Shown in pieces: positions 7,882 to 16,674 of a stretch of 33,964 bases of DNA. The notes beneath the pieces were generated by a model, which was not told the DNA's origin, did not search any database, and saw only the letters and a program-made list of their open reading frames with translations. The number at the start of each line of letters is the position of its first letter. The stretch's first letter is position 1. The stretch covers positions 1 to 33,964 of the forward strand of contig CALYQY010000013.1 of the NCBI GenBank assembly GCA_945291235.1. Reading direction: 5' to 3'. Origin of the DNA: an uncultured Gilliamella sp. Lineage in GTDB: Bacteria > Pseudomonadota > Gammaproteobacteria > Enterobacterales > Enterobacteriaceae. A program made the translations under genes and the position numbers.

Positions 7882-10800
7882 ATGGCTAAAAATCCCATTA
7901 GAGAAAAAAAATTAAAAAAAATTAAAAGAATACGAAAATGGAAAAAGCGTAGTATTGTAGTATTATCTATTTTCGTGTTTTTGGTCGTGTTTATTATCTT
8001 ACTGCTTTATACCAGTTTAGGCGTTAAGTTGACCACTTATGTCTTAGGTAAAGCCCTACCCGAATTGAAAATTGAACAAGTGGAAGGGACATTAAGCGAT
8101 TTACAGGTGAATGGTCTTTCATTGCAACTACCGGGTATTGATGTTCAGGTTGATAATGCATCGTTAAAATTATCTGGGTTATGTTTGCTTGAAACTAAAA
8201 TCTGTATCGAACAGTTTGAATCAAAGGGTATTAAAGTAAAACTGAACACCGATCAGATTATTACCGACCCCAATAAGCCAATACCAGACAAACGGGTTGT
8301 TTTGAAAACCCCATTACCAATCGAACTGAAAACGGCACATGTATCAGATGTGAAAGTTGATATTGATGATATGCAATTTGGTCTGTCTGATTTTACGGGT
8401 AAGGCGACTTGGGTAAACGAAAAAATTTATGTATTTCCTGCTGAGGCTCAGGATTTAAGTGCTATTTTTGCTGATCACCCACAAGTAAAATCAACAACAG
8501 ATTCAGTTCAGAATGATTTGCCTCTAAATGAAAAGATAAATCAATTATTTAATCAGCCTTTAATTCAATCATTACCACAAGTTACAATTCCTCTCGATAT
8601 CAATGTCGGTCGCTTAACGGGTAATAATTGGCTTTTACATATTGGCGGAGAAGATTATCGATTTAACAATGTGACTATTCAAACTAATATCATCAATAAT
8701 CATATTATCGTTCAACAGGTGAATACAGATGCGATAACTCCTTATGCTAATGGACATGCTTTTGTTTCAGGAGATATTACATTAGGCAATGATTGGCCTA
8801 TTTTGGCATTTATTCAATTAAAAACAACCAGTAATCAACTGCATAGCCAATTTTCAGGTAAATTATTGGGTGAATTGACGACAAATACGGTACTTGAAGG
8901 ACTGAATTCAGCAAAAATTAATGCAAAAATCAATTTTATCGAAAAATATTTACCGGTGATGACCGACTTAAAGGGTAAACACATTCAATGGCCAATTGAA
9001 GGACAAGCGCAGTATCAAGTTAATAATTTTAATCTTTCAATAGGGGGTAACGTCCAACAGTATGACTTATCAGCTAAAGGTAAATTTAAAGGTGACGATC
9101 TGCCCGATACGTCATTTGATGTTATAGGCAAGGGAACGAATCAATCAGCCATATTCGATCATGGAATATTGAAACTACCACAAGGGGAAATCAATGTTTC
9201 AGGTAATCTTGACTGGCAAAAAGCCTTACACTGGGATGCAAAAGTTAAATTAACTGATGTTGATACCAGCAAAGATTTACCAAACTATCCTATACGATTA
9301 AATGGTCAACTTAAAACCAATGGCCAGTTAGAAGGTGATAAATGGCAATTGAATCTTCCCGAAATCCAATTAAAAGGTAATATTAATCACGCTGATTTTT
9401 CAACTAATGGCAGTATTCAAATTAACTCTCATCAATCAATCAGTGCGAATAATTTTGTTATGGATTGGGGAAAAAATCATATCAATATCAATGGCGCTTC
9501 AGATAAAGAAAATTTAAGTGCTAAGTTAGAGTTATCCTCTTTATCATTATTGGCTGATGACTTACAAGGTTCAATTGTCGGCACGTTGAAAATGAATGGC
9601 AGCTTTAATGAACCAAACGTGGATACCGATATCAATATTCACCAATTAAGTTTGATGAATATGTCAATATCATCAGCCCAACTTTCCGGAAAAATAGAAT
9701 ATAAAAAACAAATTAGTGGACATTTAAAACTCATAGGACACGATATAGAACTTCCTAATCAAAGCATAAAAAATGCCAATATTGAGCTTAAAGGTAATGA
9801 AAGTCATCATGTTTTAGATATCAATCTTACAGGAACACCAGCCTCATTTACAACATCACTCAATGGAAAATTAGATCCTGATCGAACAAAATGGACGGGG
9901 GATTTATCCCACGCTGTGTTAAATTTAGGTGATAAAAATCATTGGCAATTGGTTAAAACATTACCTTTATCTTATGATGTTACTCATCAAGTGCCCACTA
10001 TAGGCACGCATTGTTGGTCAAACCAAGGGTCAAGTATTTGTTTAGATCAAGCACTATCTCCAACAGCTAACAGTAATACAAGTATCACGTTAAAAGATAT
10101 TGATCTGGCAAAACTTCCTATTCCAAACGATGGTGAAACAAAACTAGCTGGCTTGATAAATGGTAAAGCTTATATAAAATTTAATGCAAATAGTGAAATG
10201 CCGAATATCAAGGCCAATATCAAAGGGAATGAAGTTTATATTCAACAGATGATCACATCCCAATCATTATCTATTCCATTTGAAATATTTACTATTAATG
10301 CTGAATTTAATCAACAACAAGCAAAGTTTGATTGGTTATTTAGCTTAAAACAATTAGGTAAAATGAGCGGTGATTTAACTATTATCGATCCCACTCAACA
10401 AAAGAAATTAAATGGAAAATTAAACATTGATCATCTTGCCTTAGCAATAATCAATCCCTTATTAGATAAAGATGATTTTGCTAAAGGCTCGATAAATGGC
10501 AACGTTAATTTTTCCGGGTCGTTAATGGATCCTTATTTAACAGGTAATATTGATTTAAAACACAGTGAAATAAAATCCAGTCAATTACCAATTGATTTGA
10601 AATCAGCAAAGGTAGATCTTAATTTCAATGGTAAATCCTCCACCTTAAAAGGAGTTTTAACCACCAAGTCTGGTAATATTGATATTAACGGTCACGCCAA
10701 TTGGGATACATTTGATAAATGGAAAGCGGATCTTTCTGTCACGGGTGCAGCAATGGAAGTTACCGTACCGCCAATGGTTGTGTTAAGTATTATCCCCAAT

Positions 10801-11682
10801 ATTAGAATTGATGCGACCCAAGATGAGATAATTCTTTCCGGAAAAGTCAGTATCCCTAAAGGTAAGATTACCGTCGAATCTTTACCGGCATCCAGTGTTG
10901 ATGTATCGCCTGACGAAGTTATGTTAGATAAAAATTATCAAGTAATCGAAAAACAAAAACTTGGCATAAAAATCAGTAGCCATATTGAAATTGATATTGG
11001 TGAACATGTGACTGTCGATGCTTTTGGGTTAAACGCGTCACTGAAAGGCAATCTCCTTGCGGCACAAACCAACAAAGGCTTAGATCTGCATGGGCAAGTT
11101 TTGATTCCAACAGGAAGATTTCACGCTTATGGTCAAGATTTAGTTATCCGTAAAGGTATTATCACTTTTTCGGGCCCTACTGACCAAGCTAAGTTAGATA
11201 TTGAAGCTATTCGTAATCCAGACTCAATTGATAACAGTAGTATTACAGCGGGTATTCGTGTAACAGGATCTTCGGAAGAGCCCAAAATTGAAATATTTTC
11301 AGATCCTGCTATGTCCCAGCAAGAAGCATTATCTTATCTAATACGAGGTCAAGGACTTGAAAGCACCGACCAAAGCGATAATGATATGATGACCGCCCTA
11401 CTCGTTGGTATCGGTACGGCAAAAACAGGTAAATATATTGGTGATATTGGTAATGTCTTTGGAATAAAAAATCTTTCTTTAGACACGCAAGGGGCCGGTA
11501 ATAACTCTAAAGTGGTTGTTAGTGGGTATATTTTGCCTAACTTACAACTGAAATATGGAGTAGGTATTTTTGATTCACTGGCGACATTTACTTTACGATA
11601 CCGATTGATGCCAAGACTCTATTTAGAAGCAACATCTGGACTTGCACAAACGTTAGATTTTATCTACCAATTTGAATTTTAA
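7882..11682 (+). CDS. tamB: Translocation and assembly module inner-membrane protein TamB
   Basis: TamB is an AsmA-like bridge protein spanning the periplasm, anchored in the inner membrane, and is the partner of TamA. The 1266-residue product matches the usual size (E. coli 1259 aa). A basic N-terminus (KKIKRIRKWKKR) is followed by a single membrane anchor at about residues 22-45. A very long beta-rich repetitive region follows, full of short N-G/L-x-G-x-alternating segments. The C-terminal TamB domain (DUF490) includes SGYILPNLQLKYGVGIF and LPxLYLEATSGLAQ-like residues, ending in aromatic QFEF. It starts 1 bp after the tamA stop. Confidence 0.93.
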   Translation: MAKNPIREKKLKKIKRIRKWKKRSIVVLSIFVFLVVFIILLLYTSLGVKLTTYVLGKALPELKIEQVEGTLSDLQVNGLSLQLPGIDVQVDNASLKLSGLCLLETKICIEQFESKGIKVKLNTDQIITDPNKPIPDKRVVLKTPLPIELKTAHVSDVKVDIDDMQFGLSDFTGKATWVNEKIYVFPAEAQDLSAIFADHPQVKSTTDSVQNDLPLNEKINQLFNQPLIQSLPQVTIPLDINVGRLTGNNWLLHIGGEDYRFNNVTIQTNIINNHIIVQQVNTDAITPYANGHAFVSGDITLGNDWPILAFIQLKTTSNQLHSQFSGKLLGELTTNTVLEGLNSAKINAKINFIEKYLPVMTDLKGKHIQWPIEGQAQYQVNNFNLSIGGNVQQYDLSAKGKFKGDDLPDTSFDVIGKGTNQSAIFDHGILKLPQGEINVSGNLDWQKALHWDAKVKLTDVDTSKDLPNYPIRLNGQLKTNGQLEGDKWQLNLPEIQLKGNINHADFSTNGSIQINSHQSISANNFVMDWGKNHININGASDKENLSAKLELSSLSLLADDLQGSIVGTLKMNGSFNEPNVDTDINIHQLSLMNMSISSAQLSGKIEYKKQISGHLKLIGHDIELPNQSIKNANIELKGNESHHVLDINLTGTPASFTTSLNGKLDPDRTKWTGDLSHAVLNLGDKNHWQLVKTLPLSYDVTHQVPTIGTHCWSNQGSSICLDQALSPTANSNTSITLKDIDLAKLPIPNDGETKLAGLINGKAYIKFNANSEMPNIKANIKGNEVYIQQMITSQSLSIPFEIFTINAEFNQQQAKFDWLFSLKQLGKMSGDLTIIDPTQQKKLNGKLNIDHLALAIINPLLDKDDFAKGSINGNVNFSGSLMDPYLTGNIDLKHSEIKSSQLPIDLKSAKVDLNFNGKSSTLKGVLTTKSGNIDINGHANWDTFDKWKADLSVTGAAMEVTVPPMVVLSIIPNIRIDATQDEIILSGKVSIPKGKITVESLPASSVDVSPDEVMLDKNYQVIEKQKLGIKISSHIEIDIGEHVTVDAFGLNASLKGNLLAAQTNKGLDLHGQVLIPTGRFHAYGQDLVIRKGIITFSGPTDQAKLDIEAIRNPDSIDNSSITAGIRVTGSSEEPKIEIFSDPAMSQQEALSYLIRGQGLESTDQSDNDMMTALLVGIGTAKTGKYIGDIGNVFGIKNLSLDTQGAGNNSKVVVSGYILPNLQLKYGVGIFDSLATFTLRYRLMPRLYLEATSGLAQTLDFIYQFEF

Positions 11683-11704
11683 TCACTTATTAGGATAATT
11701 GAGT

Positions 11705-11743
11705 TAGCCTTATCAATTATTTGGTTAAGGCTAGCTAATTTTT
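11705..11743 (+). terminator. Terminator of tamAB
   Basis: An 8-bp stem (TAGCCTTA at 11705-11712, TAAGGCTA at 11726-11733) is followed within a few bases by five T residues. It overlaps the stop codon of the convergent mnmD gene. Confidence 0.65.
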
Positions 11744-12445
11744 ACTGCCGATTAACATTTCTCTTTTTAACCCAAAACCTTTTTGTTTTATCACATTGAA
11801 TCCTGCATTGATTAAGTTTCGCCGAACAAATCCAGCCGCACTAAAAGTCGCAAACGTTCCCTTTTGTGACGTATATTCAAAACAGCTTTTAAATAAGGAT
11901 TCTGACCACATGTCAGGATTTTTAGCGGGTGAAAATCCATCAAAGAACCAAGCATCAATCAACCCATTTTGTTTAGCCAAAAATTCCGGAAAATATTGAA
12001 TGTCATCATAAAGTATATCTAAACTGACATTGTCTAAATGACAGGTGTTATCCGTTAAATAAGTATATAACTGCTTGGCTAATAGTTGAAGTTGGCGTTC
12101 ATCTTCTATGGCGGCTTGATGCATCTTCATCATTTCTGTCACTGATAACGGATATTTTTCAATACTGATAAATTTAAGTTGCTGAAGTTGATGGTTGGGA
12201 TATTCTTTTTTAAAAGTTAAAAACGTTTGCCAGGCTATAAGAAAACTTAACCCCGAACCAAAACCCGTTTCACCAATAATAAAAGTATCTTTATCATGTT
12301 GGATAAAACGTTGCTGTAGATGATTGCCTTCAATAAAAACATATTTTGTTTCAGCAACTGCACCTTGTGTGTTGAAATAGATATCATCAAAATAGACAGA
12401 AACTGGGGCTTGATTTTCGTTCCAAATAATAGTTGATTTTTGCAT
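11735..12445 (-). CDS. mnmD: Stand-alone tRNA 5-aminomethyl-2-thiouridine methyltransferase (MnmD, the N-terminal domain of MnmC)
   Basis: The product (236 aa) corresponds to the methyltransferase half of E. coli MnmC, which converts nm5s2U34 to mnm5s2U34 in tRNA using SAM. Motifs in order are FDDIYFN near residue 19, the SAM-binding ETGFGSGLSFL near 59-69, DAWFFDGFSPAKNPDMW near 166-182, then TFSAAGFVRRNL and GFGLKREML at the end. E. coli MnmC is about 668 aa and continues into an FAD oxidase domain. Here the frame ends just after KREMLIGSKN, and only about 50 bp separate it from tamB, so the oxidase half is truly absent. A GAGG ribosome binding site precedes the ATG. The gene is divergent from plsC. 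Confidence 0.88.
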   Translation of the reverse strand: MQKSTIIWNENQAPVSVYFDDIYFNTQGAVAETKYVFIEGNHLQQRFIQHDKDTFIIGETGFGSGLSFLIAWQTFLTFKKEYPNHQLQQLKFISIEKYPLSVTEMMKMHQAAIEDERQLQLLAKQLYTYLTDNTCHLDNVSLDILYDDIQYFPEFLAKQNGLIDAWFFDGFSPAKNPDMWSESLFKSCFEYTSQKGTFATFSAAGFVRRNLINAGFNVIKQKGFGLKREMLIGSKN

Positions 12446-12474
12446 GACGCCTCTTTACTCAGTTATCGTTGATC

Positions 12475-12507
12475 AAACTGTATATTGGCACAGTTTACGT
12501 ATATAAT
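12475..12507. promoter_or_regulatory. Probable plsC promoter overlapped by an inverted repeat
   Basis: A perfect TATAAT -10 box lies at 12502-12507, 28 bp before the plsC ATG. An inverted repeat, AAACTGT (12475-12481) and ACAGTTT (12490-12496) with an 8-nt spacer, covers the -35 region. No good -35 hexamer is visible at 17 bp. The repeat could be an operator; no regulator is suggested by the sequence. Confidence 0.4.
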
Positions 12508-12534
12508 ACGCTAAATCAATTTATGAGGTAAATT

Positions 12535-13266
12535 ATGGTTTTTCTTTTCCGCTTAATTACAGTTGTGTTAATAGGTATTGTAGTTTGTGTACTGGGCATT
12601 ATATTTTGCCTATTCAACCCTCGGAATCCCAAAAACGTAGCCAGATTTGCACATTTATTTAGTTTTTTCTTTAAACCTATTTTGGGCGTTAAAGTTGATA
12701 CTCGTCTCTATCCTGAGATTAGTAAAATAGGCAGTTGTGTTTATATCGCTAATCATCAAAACAACTTTGATATGGTTGTTGCCGCAGACGTTGTCCAACC
12801 GAAAACCGTGACTGTCGGAAAAAAAAGTTTAGCGTGGATTCCTTTTTTTGGGCAATTATACTATCTGACCGGTAATATTTTAATTGATCGTAATAATAAA
12901 TCAAAAGCCCACGATACCATTGGACAAGTTGTTAAAGAAATTAAAACACGTGGCATATCGATTTGGATGTTTCCTGAAGGAACACGAAGTCGAGGACGTG
13001 GGTTATTACCGTTTAAAACAGGCGCATTTAAAGCAGCAATTGCGGCAGGTGTTCCTATTGTGCCTATTTGCGTCTCTGATACCAATAACATTCAATTAAA
13101 TCGTTTAAATAACGGTCATATGATTGTTGAAATGTTGGATCCTATTGACACCAAATCGTTACGTAAAGAAGACGCCAGAACATTAATGGAACAATGTTAT
13201 CAACAAATGACTGAAAAATTAATTGAAATCAACAATGAAGTTAAGCAACTAAACAGTAAAAAATAA
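12535..13266 (+). CDS. plsC: 1-acyl-sn-glycerol-3-phosphate acyltransferase PlsC
   Basis: PlsC transfers the second acyl chain to lysophosphatidic acid to form phosphatidic acid, the precursor of all membrane phospholipids. The 243-residue length compares with 245 in E. coli. A hydrophobic N-terminal anchor spans residues 3-27. The acyltransferase motifs are intact: NHQNNFD (catalytic His74 and Asp79), the GNILIDR segment near 113-119, FPEGTRSRG (146-154), and the VPIVPICVS segment. A strong GAGGT ribosome binding site supports the start. cmoM follows 3 bp after the stop, so they form one transcription unit. Confidence 0.95.
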   Translation: MVFLFRLITVVLIGIVVCVLGIIFCLFNPRNPKNVARFAHLFSFFFKPILGVKVDTRLYPEISKIGSCVYIANHQNNFDMVVAADVVQPKTVTVGKKSLAWIPFFGQLYYLTGNILIDRNNKSKAHDTIGQVVKEIKTRGISIWMFPEGTRSRGRGLLPFKTGAFKAAIAAGVPIVPICVSDTNNIQLNRLNNGHMIVEMLDPIDTKSLRKEDARTLMEQCYQQMTEKLIEINNEVKQLNSKK

Positions 13267-13269
13267 TTA

Positions 13270-14040
13270 ATGAATATGCAAGACCGTAATTTTGATGATA
13301 TCAGTCATAAGTTTGCACAAAATATTTATGGCACAAGTAAAGGAAAAATTCGTGAAGCCATTGTCTGGCAGGAATTAGAAAATATATTAGCCACATTTCC
13401 AACAACCAAACCGTTGAAAATTCTTGATGCAGGTGGTGGACAAGGACAAATGGCTTGCCGATTGGCAAAATTAGGACATCATGTCACATTATGTGATATT
13501 TCTATGCAAATGCTAGAACTGGCACAAAAAAATGCCCAAGCAGAAAAGTTAAATATCAATTGTCATTGTTGTGCTATTCAAGATATTGATCATATCATTA
13601 ATGAACAATATGATATGGTGATTTGTCATGCAGTATTAGAGTGGGTTGCCGATCCGATCAGTGTTCTTGAGTCATTAAAAAAACACCTCAAACCCGAAGG
13701 TTATTTATCCTTGATGTTCTATAATTATCATGCACTTCTTTTTAAAACGGTGACACTTGGTAATTTTGGTTATACTCAATCAGGGCTTGCAAAACGTAAG
13801 AAAAAAACATTATCACCCGATTTTCCTCGAATACCAGATGATGTCTATCAATGGTTAACCACGCTAGATTTTCATATTATTAAAAAAACGGGAATTCGTC
13901 TATTTCATGATTACATGAATAATAAAGAAAAAATAAATAGTCATTTTGATCAGTTATTGGCACTTGAAAAGCAGTACTGCCAAGCAGAACCGTATCTAAG
14001 TCTTGCTCGATATATTTTAGTTACTGCAAAAAATGGTTAA
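13270..14040 (+). CDS. cmoM: tRNA 5-carboxymethoxyuridine methyltransferase CmoM (formerly SmtA)
   Basis: CmoM methylates cmo5U34 to mcmo5U34 in a set of tRNAs, using SAM. The 256-residue product has MQDRNFDDI at its N-terminus and NIYGTSKGKIREAI, both typical of the family. The class I SAM-binding motif LDAGGGQGQMA lies at about residues 50-60, and HAVLEWVADP at about 120-129. LSLMFYNYHALLFK, the lysine-rich LAKRKKKTLSPDFP patch and RLFHDYM follow. An alternative start two codons on (ATG at 13276) would match the E. coli N-terminus exactly. It is coupled to plsC. Confidence 0.93.
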   Translation: MNMQDRNFDDISHKFAQNIYGTSKGKIREAIVWQELENILATFPTTKPLKILDAGGGQGQMACRLAKLGHHVTLCDISMQMLELAQKNAQAEKLNINCHCCAIQDIDHIINEQYDMVICHAVLEWVADPISVLESLKKHLKPEGYLSLMFYNYHALLFKTVTLGNFGYTQSGLAKRKKKTLSPDFPRIPDDVYQWLTTLDFHIIKKTGIRLFHDYMNNKEKINSHFDQLLALEKQYCQAEPYLSLARYILVTAKNG

Positions 14041-14147
14041 CACTTTTCATCATACTGATACTAAGCTTGAAATAGTTAAACTTCACTCGAAAATATTGGC
14101 TTAACTCGGTATGATAAACAGCGTAATTCAATTAATTAAGGAAAATA

Positions 14148-14408
14148 ATGATAATCATCATAACTGATGGTATTGTCTCTATTGAAAGTAATATTGTTAA
14201 TAGTCTGAATAATCAAAAAATTAAAGATGTTTTAGACGTTGATAATTTAACTGATGAGACAAAATTTGCCAATTTACTTGATTTAAATATGGCTGATTTT
14301 ATTGATAAAGATGACTTTACTACGGCTATCGTTGCCGATCAGCAATTAGACATTAAAGCAATATTTCATCACAATGTTTGTTCATCAACGATTATAAAAG
14401 GACATTAA
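14148..14408 (+). pseudogene. hldD: N-terminal remnant of ADP-L-glycero-D-manno-heptose-6-epimerase HldD
   Basis: This 86-codon frame aligns with the first ~83 residues of HldD (usually about 310 aa). Matching segments include MII..T at the start, SNIV..LN, VDNL.D.TKF.NL.DLN.AD, DK.DF, AIFH and CSST. The cofactor-binding loop of the epimerase, normally GGAGFIGSN, has become DGIVSIESN and lacks its glycines. All downstream regions, including the catalytic Tyr-x-x-x-Lys, are missing; the frame ends with IIKGH. The stop is directly followed by the waaF ATG, the place hldD takes in the E. coli hldD-waaF-waaC operon. A good AAGGAAA ribosome binding site remains. It cannot be an active epimerase; it may persist because it carries the operon leader. 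Alignment is from memory of the family. Confidence 0.8.
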
Positions 14409-15455
14409 ATGAGAACACTAATTATTGGTCCTTCATGGGTTGGCGATATGATGATGTCGCAAAGTTTATATCGAACGTTAAAACAACTTCATCCTAATAT
14501 TGAAATTGATGTTATGGCACCAGCATGGTGCCAAGCACTATTGAATAAAATGCCAGAAGTGAATCGAGCTATTGAGATGCCAATTGGTCATGGTAAATTC
14601 GGTTTAACCCAACGCTATCGACTCGGCAAATCACTCCGTCATCATCATTACGACCAAGCGATAATTTTACCTAATTCGTTTAAATCAGCTTTAATCCCTT
14701 TTTTTGCAAGGATTCATCAGCGAACAGGTTGGAAAGGTGAAATGCGTTATGGACTGATTAACGATCTTCGTAAACTTAATAAACAAGCCTTTCCATTAAT
14801 GGTTCAACGTTATGTTGCCCTTGCCTACCCTAAGGATCAGATCCACACAGCAGAGCAAATACCACAACCCATACTTTGGCCTAAACTTGAAGTTTGTCAA
14901 ACAGACATCAATGGCACGCTTAACACGTTTAAGATCAATGATAATTTGCCGTTAATTGGTTTTTGTCCTGGTGCTGAATTTGGTCCAGCAAAACGTTGGC
15001 CGGATTATCATTATGCCGCGCTTGGTGATATGCTTGTAAAGCAACATGCCAAAATTGTTATTTTTGGTTCTGATAATGATCGACAAGTTGGCGAAAAAAT
15101 TATTGCACAAATGACACAAGGCGATCAGTGTATTAATCTTGCCGGTAAAACAAAATTGGATCAAGCGGTTAATTTAATTGCGGCTTGTAAAGCAATTGTG
15201 ACTAATGATTCAGGATTGATGCATGTCGCCGCAGCTTTGGATCGCCCTTTGGTTGCGCTTTATGGCCCAAGTAGTCCAGACTTTACCCCACCCCTTTCTG
15301 ATAAAGCTGAAGTTATTCGCTTAATATCAGGGTATCATAAAGTCCGTAAAGGCGATGCAGAACAAGGCTATCATCAAAGTTTGATTGATATAAAACCTGA
15401 AACTGTGTTTGAAACTTTAATGAAGCTTATTGCTCGTTGTGAAAAGAGTCATTAA
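14409..15455 (+). CDS. waaF: ADP-heptose--LPS heptosyltransferase II WaaF
   Basis: WaaF adds the second L-glycero-D-manno-heptose to the LPS inner core, using ADP-heptose, at the cytoplasmic face of the inner membrane. The 348 residues match the E. coli length. GT9 family features are MRTLIIGPSWVGDMMMSQSL at the N-terminus, FCPGAEFGPAKRWP near 180-193, and the C-terminal nucleotide-sugar site TNDSGLMHVAAALDRPLVALYGPSSP. The ATG directly abuts the stop of the hldD remnant, and the ribosome binding site (AAAGGA) lies inside that remnant, so translation is probably coupled to it. waaC follows 2 bp after the stop. Confidence 0.95.
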   Translation: MRTLIIGPSWVGDMMMSQSLYRTLKQLHPNIEIDVMAPAWCQALLNKMPEVNRAIEMPIGHGKFGLTQRYRLGKSLRHHHYDQAIILPNSFKSALIPFFARIHQRTGWKGEMRYGLINDLRKLNKQAFPLMVQRYVALAYPKDQIHTAEQIPQPILWPKLEVCQTDINGTLNTFKINDNLPLIGFCPGAEFGPAKRWPDYHYAALGDMLVKQHAKIVIFGSDNDRQVGEKIIAQMTQGDQCINLAGKTKLDQAVNLIAACKAIVTNDSGLMHVAAALDRPLVALYGPSSPDFTPPLSDKAEVIRLISGYHKVRKGDAEQGYHQSLIDIKPETVFETLMKLIARCEKSH

Positions 15456-15457
15456 TT

Positions 15458-16420
15458 ATGCGTGTACTTATTGTTAAAACATCTTCAATGGGTGATGTAC
15501 TTCATACTTTACCCGCGTTAACTGATGCTGCCCGTCATTTACCTAATATGACTTTTGATTGGGTGGTTGAAGAAAATTTTGCGCAAATACCAACATGGCA
15601 TTTTGCGGTAGATAAAGTGATCCCTGTGGCCATTCGGCGCTGGCGTAAAAACTGGTTCGGTAAATCTATTCGTCAAGAGCGTCACCAATTTATTCAATCA
15701 CTACTAGAACGGGAATATGACTGTATTATTGATGCGCAAGGATTAATAAAAAGTGCTTTTTTTATCACGCGTAAAGCAAGAGGCATTAAGCACGGTTTAG
15801 ATCGTCATAGCATAAGAGAACCGATTGCCAGTTGGTTTTATGATGTTAAACATTCTGTTCCAAAATCAATGCATGCCATTGAACGAGTACGACAACTCTT
15901 TGCAAAAAGTCTTGAGTACGACCTATCTGGTGACATGGGTGACTATGCAATTGCAAGTCATTTTTTATCAGAATTACCGTCTGACCATGGACAATATTTG
16001 ATATTTTTACATGCCACTACCAGATATGAAAAACATTGGACAGAAGACGCTTGGCGTCAATTAATACAATTGATAGCGCCAACCGGTTTAAAAATTAAAT
16101 TACCTTGGGGAACGGCGAATGAAATGCAAAGCGCTCAACGCTTAGCACAAGGATTTAATCATGTCGAAGTGCTACCAAAATTGTCTCTTTCTCAAGTGGC
16201 GACTGAACTTGCTGGGGCTAAAGCTGTGGTTTCAGTCGATACAGGATTAAGTCATTTAACTGCGGCACTCGATCGCCCAAACATAACTTTATTTGGTCAA
16301 ACCGATCCGAAATTAATAGGCGGTTATGGTAAAAATCAATTTAGTCTTGTCTCTCCAGATCAAAAAATGCAAACTATCTCAGCAACGAAGGTATATGAGC
16401 AATTAGCCCGTTTTTTGTAA
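15458..16420 (+). CDS. waaC: LPS heptosyltransferase I WaaC
   Basis: WaaC transfers the first heptose from ADP-heptose onto Kdo2-lipid A. The 320-residue protein (E. coli 319) has the GT9 signature [20 protein letters not shown] at its N-terminus, which includes the Asp13 needed for catalysis in the family. It also has [25 protein letters not shown], and the donor-binding [27 protein letters not shown] with IGGYGKNQ. It is the last core gene of the hldD remnant-waaF-waaC operon. Both heptosyltransferases look intact, so ADP-heptose synthesis presumably still occurs. Confidence 0.95.
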   Translation: MRVLIVKTSSMGDVLHTLPALTDAARHLPNMTFDWVVEENFAQIPTWHFAVDKVIPVAIRRWRKNWFGKSIRQERHQFIQSLLEREYDCIIDAQGLIKSAFFITRKARGIKHGLDRHSIREPIASWFYDVKHSVPKSMHAIERVRQLFAKSLEYDLSGDMGDYAIASHFLSELPSDHGQYLIFLHATTRYEKHWTEDAWRQLIQLIAPTGLKIKLPWGTANEMQSAQRLAQGFNHVEVLPKLSLSQVATELAGAKAVVSVDTGLSHLTAALDRPNITLFGQTDPKLIGGYGKNQFSLVSPDQKMQTISATKVYEQLARFL

Positions 16421-16473
16421 AACAGGATAGAATTGAAATAACGTTATTGAAAAAGATTAAAGGAATCGAACTA

Positions 16474-16674
16474 ATGAATAAATATTGTGAGCTCATTCGG
16501 GAAAAATATGCTCAAATCGGCAGTAATGAATTAGGCTATGTTGAAGATGCTTTAGGAGCCGTTATGTTGGTTTTAAATGAAGTTACAGCTGATAAACAAG
16601 TACCTACTGAACTTAGAGAGAAAGCTGCTTATGCAGCAGCTAACTTATTAATGAGTGACTATGACATTAAATAG
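16474..16674 (+). CDS. yaeP: UPF0253 family protein YaeP
   Basis: From the ATG at 16474 the product is 66 residues, the same as E. coli YaeP. An in-frame start at 16447 would add nine residues without homology, while AAAGGAA lies at the right distance before 16474. The sequence [20 protein letters not shown], then [12 protein letters not shown], then [16 protein letters not shown] is diagnostic. The function is unknown; the family is small and helical. It follows waaC by about 50 bp. Its last 8 bp overlap the 3' end of the convergent sensor kinase gene. Confidence 0.9.
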   Translation: MNKYCELIREKYAQIGSNELGYVEDALGAVMLVLNEVTADKQVPTELREKAAYAAANLLMSDYDIK

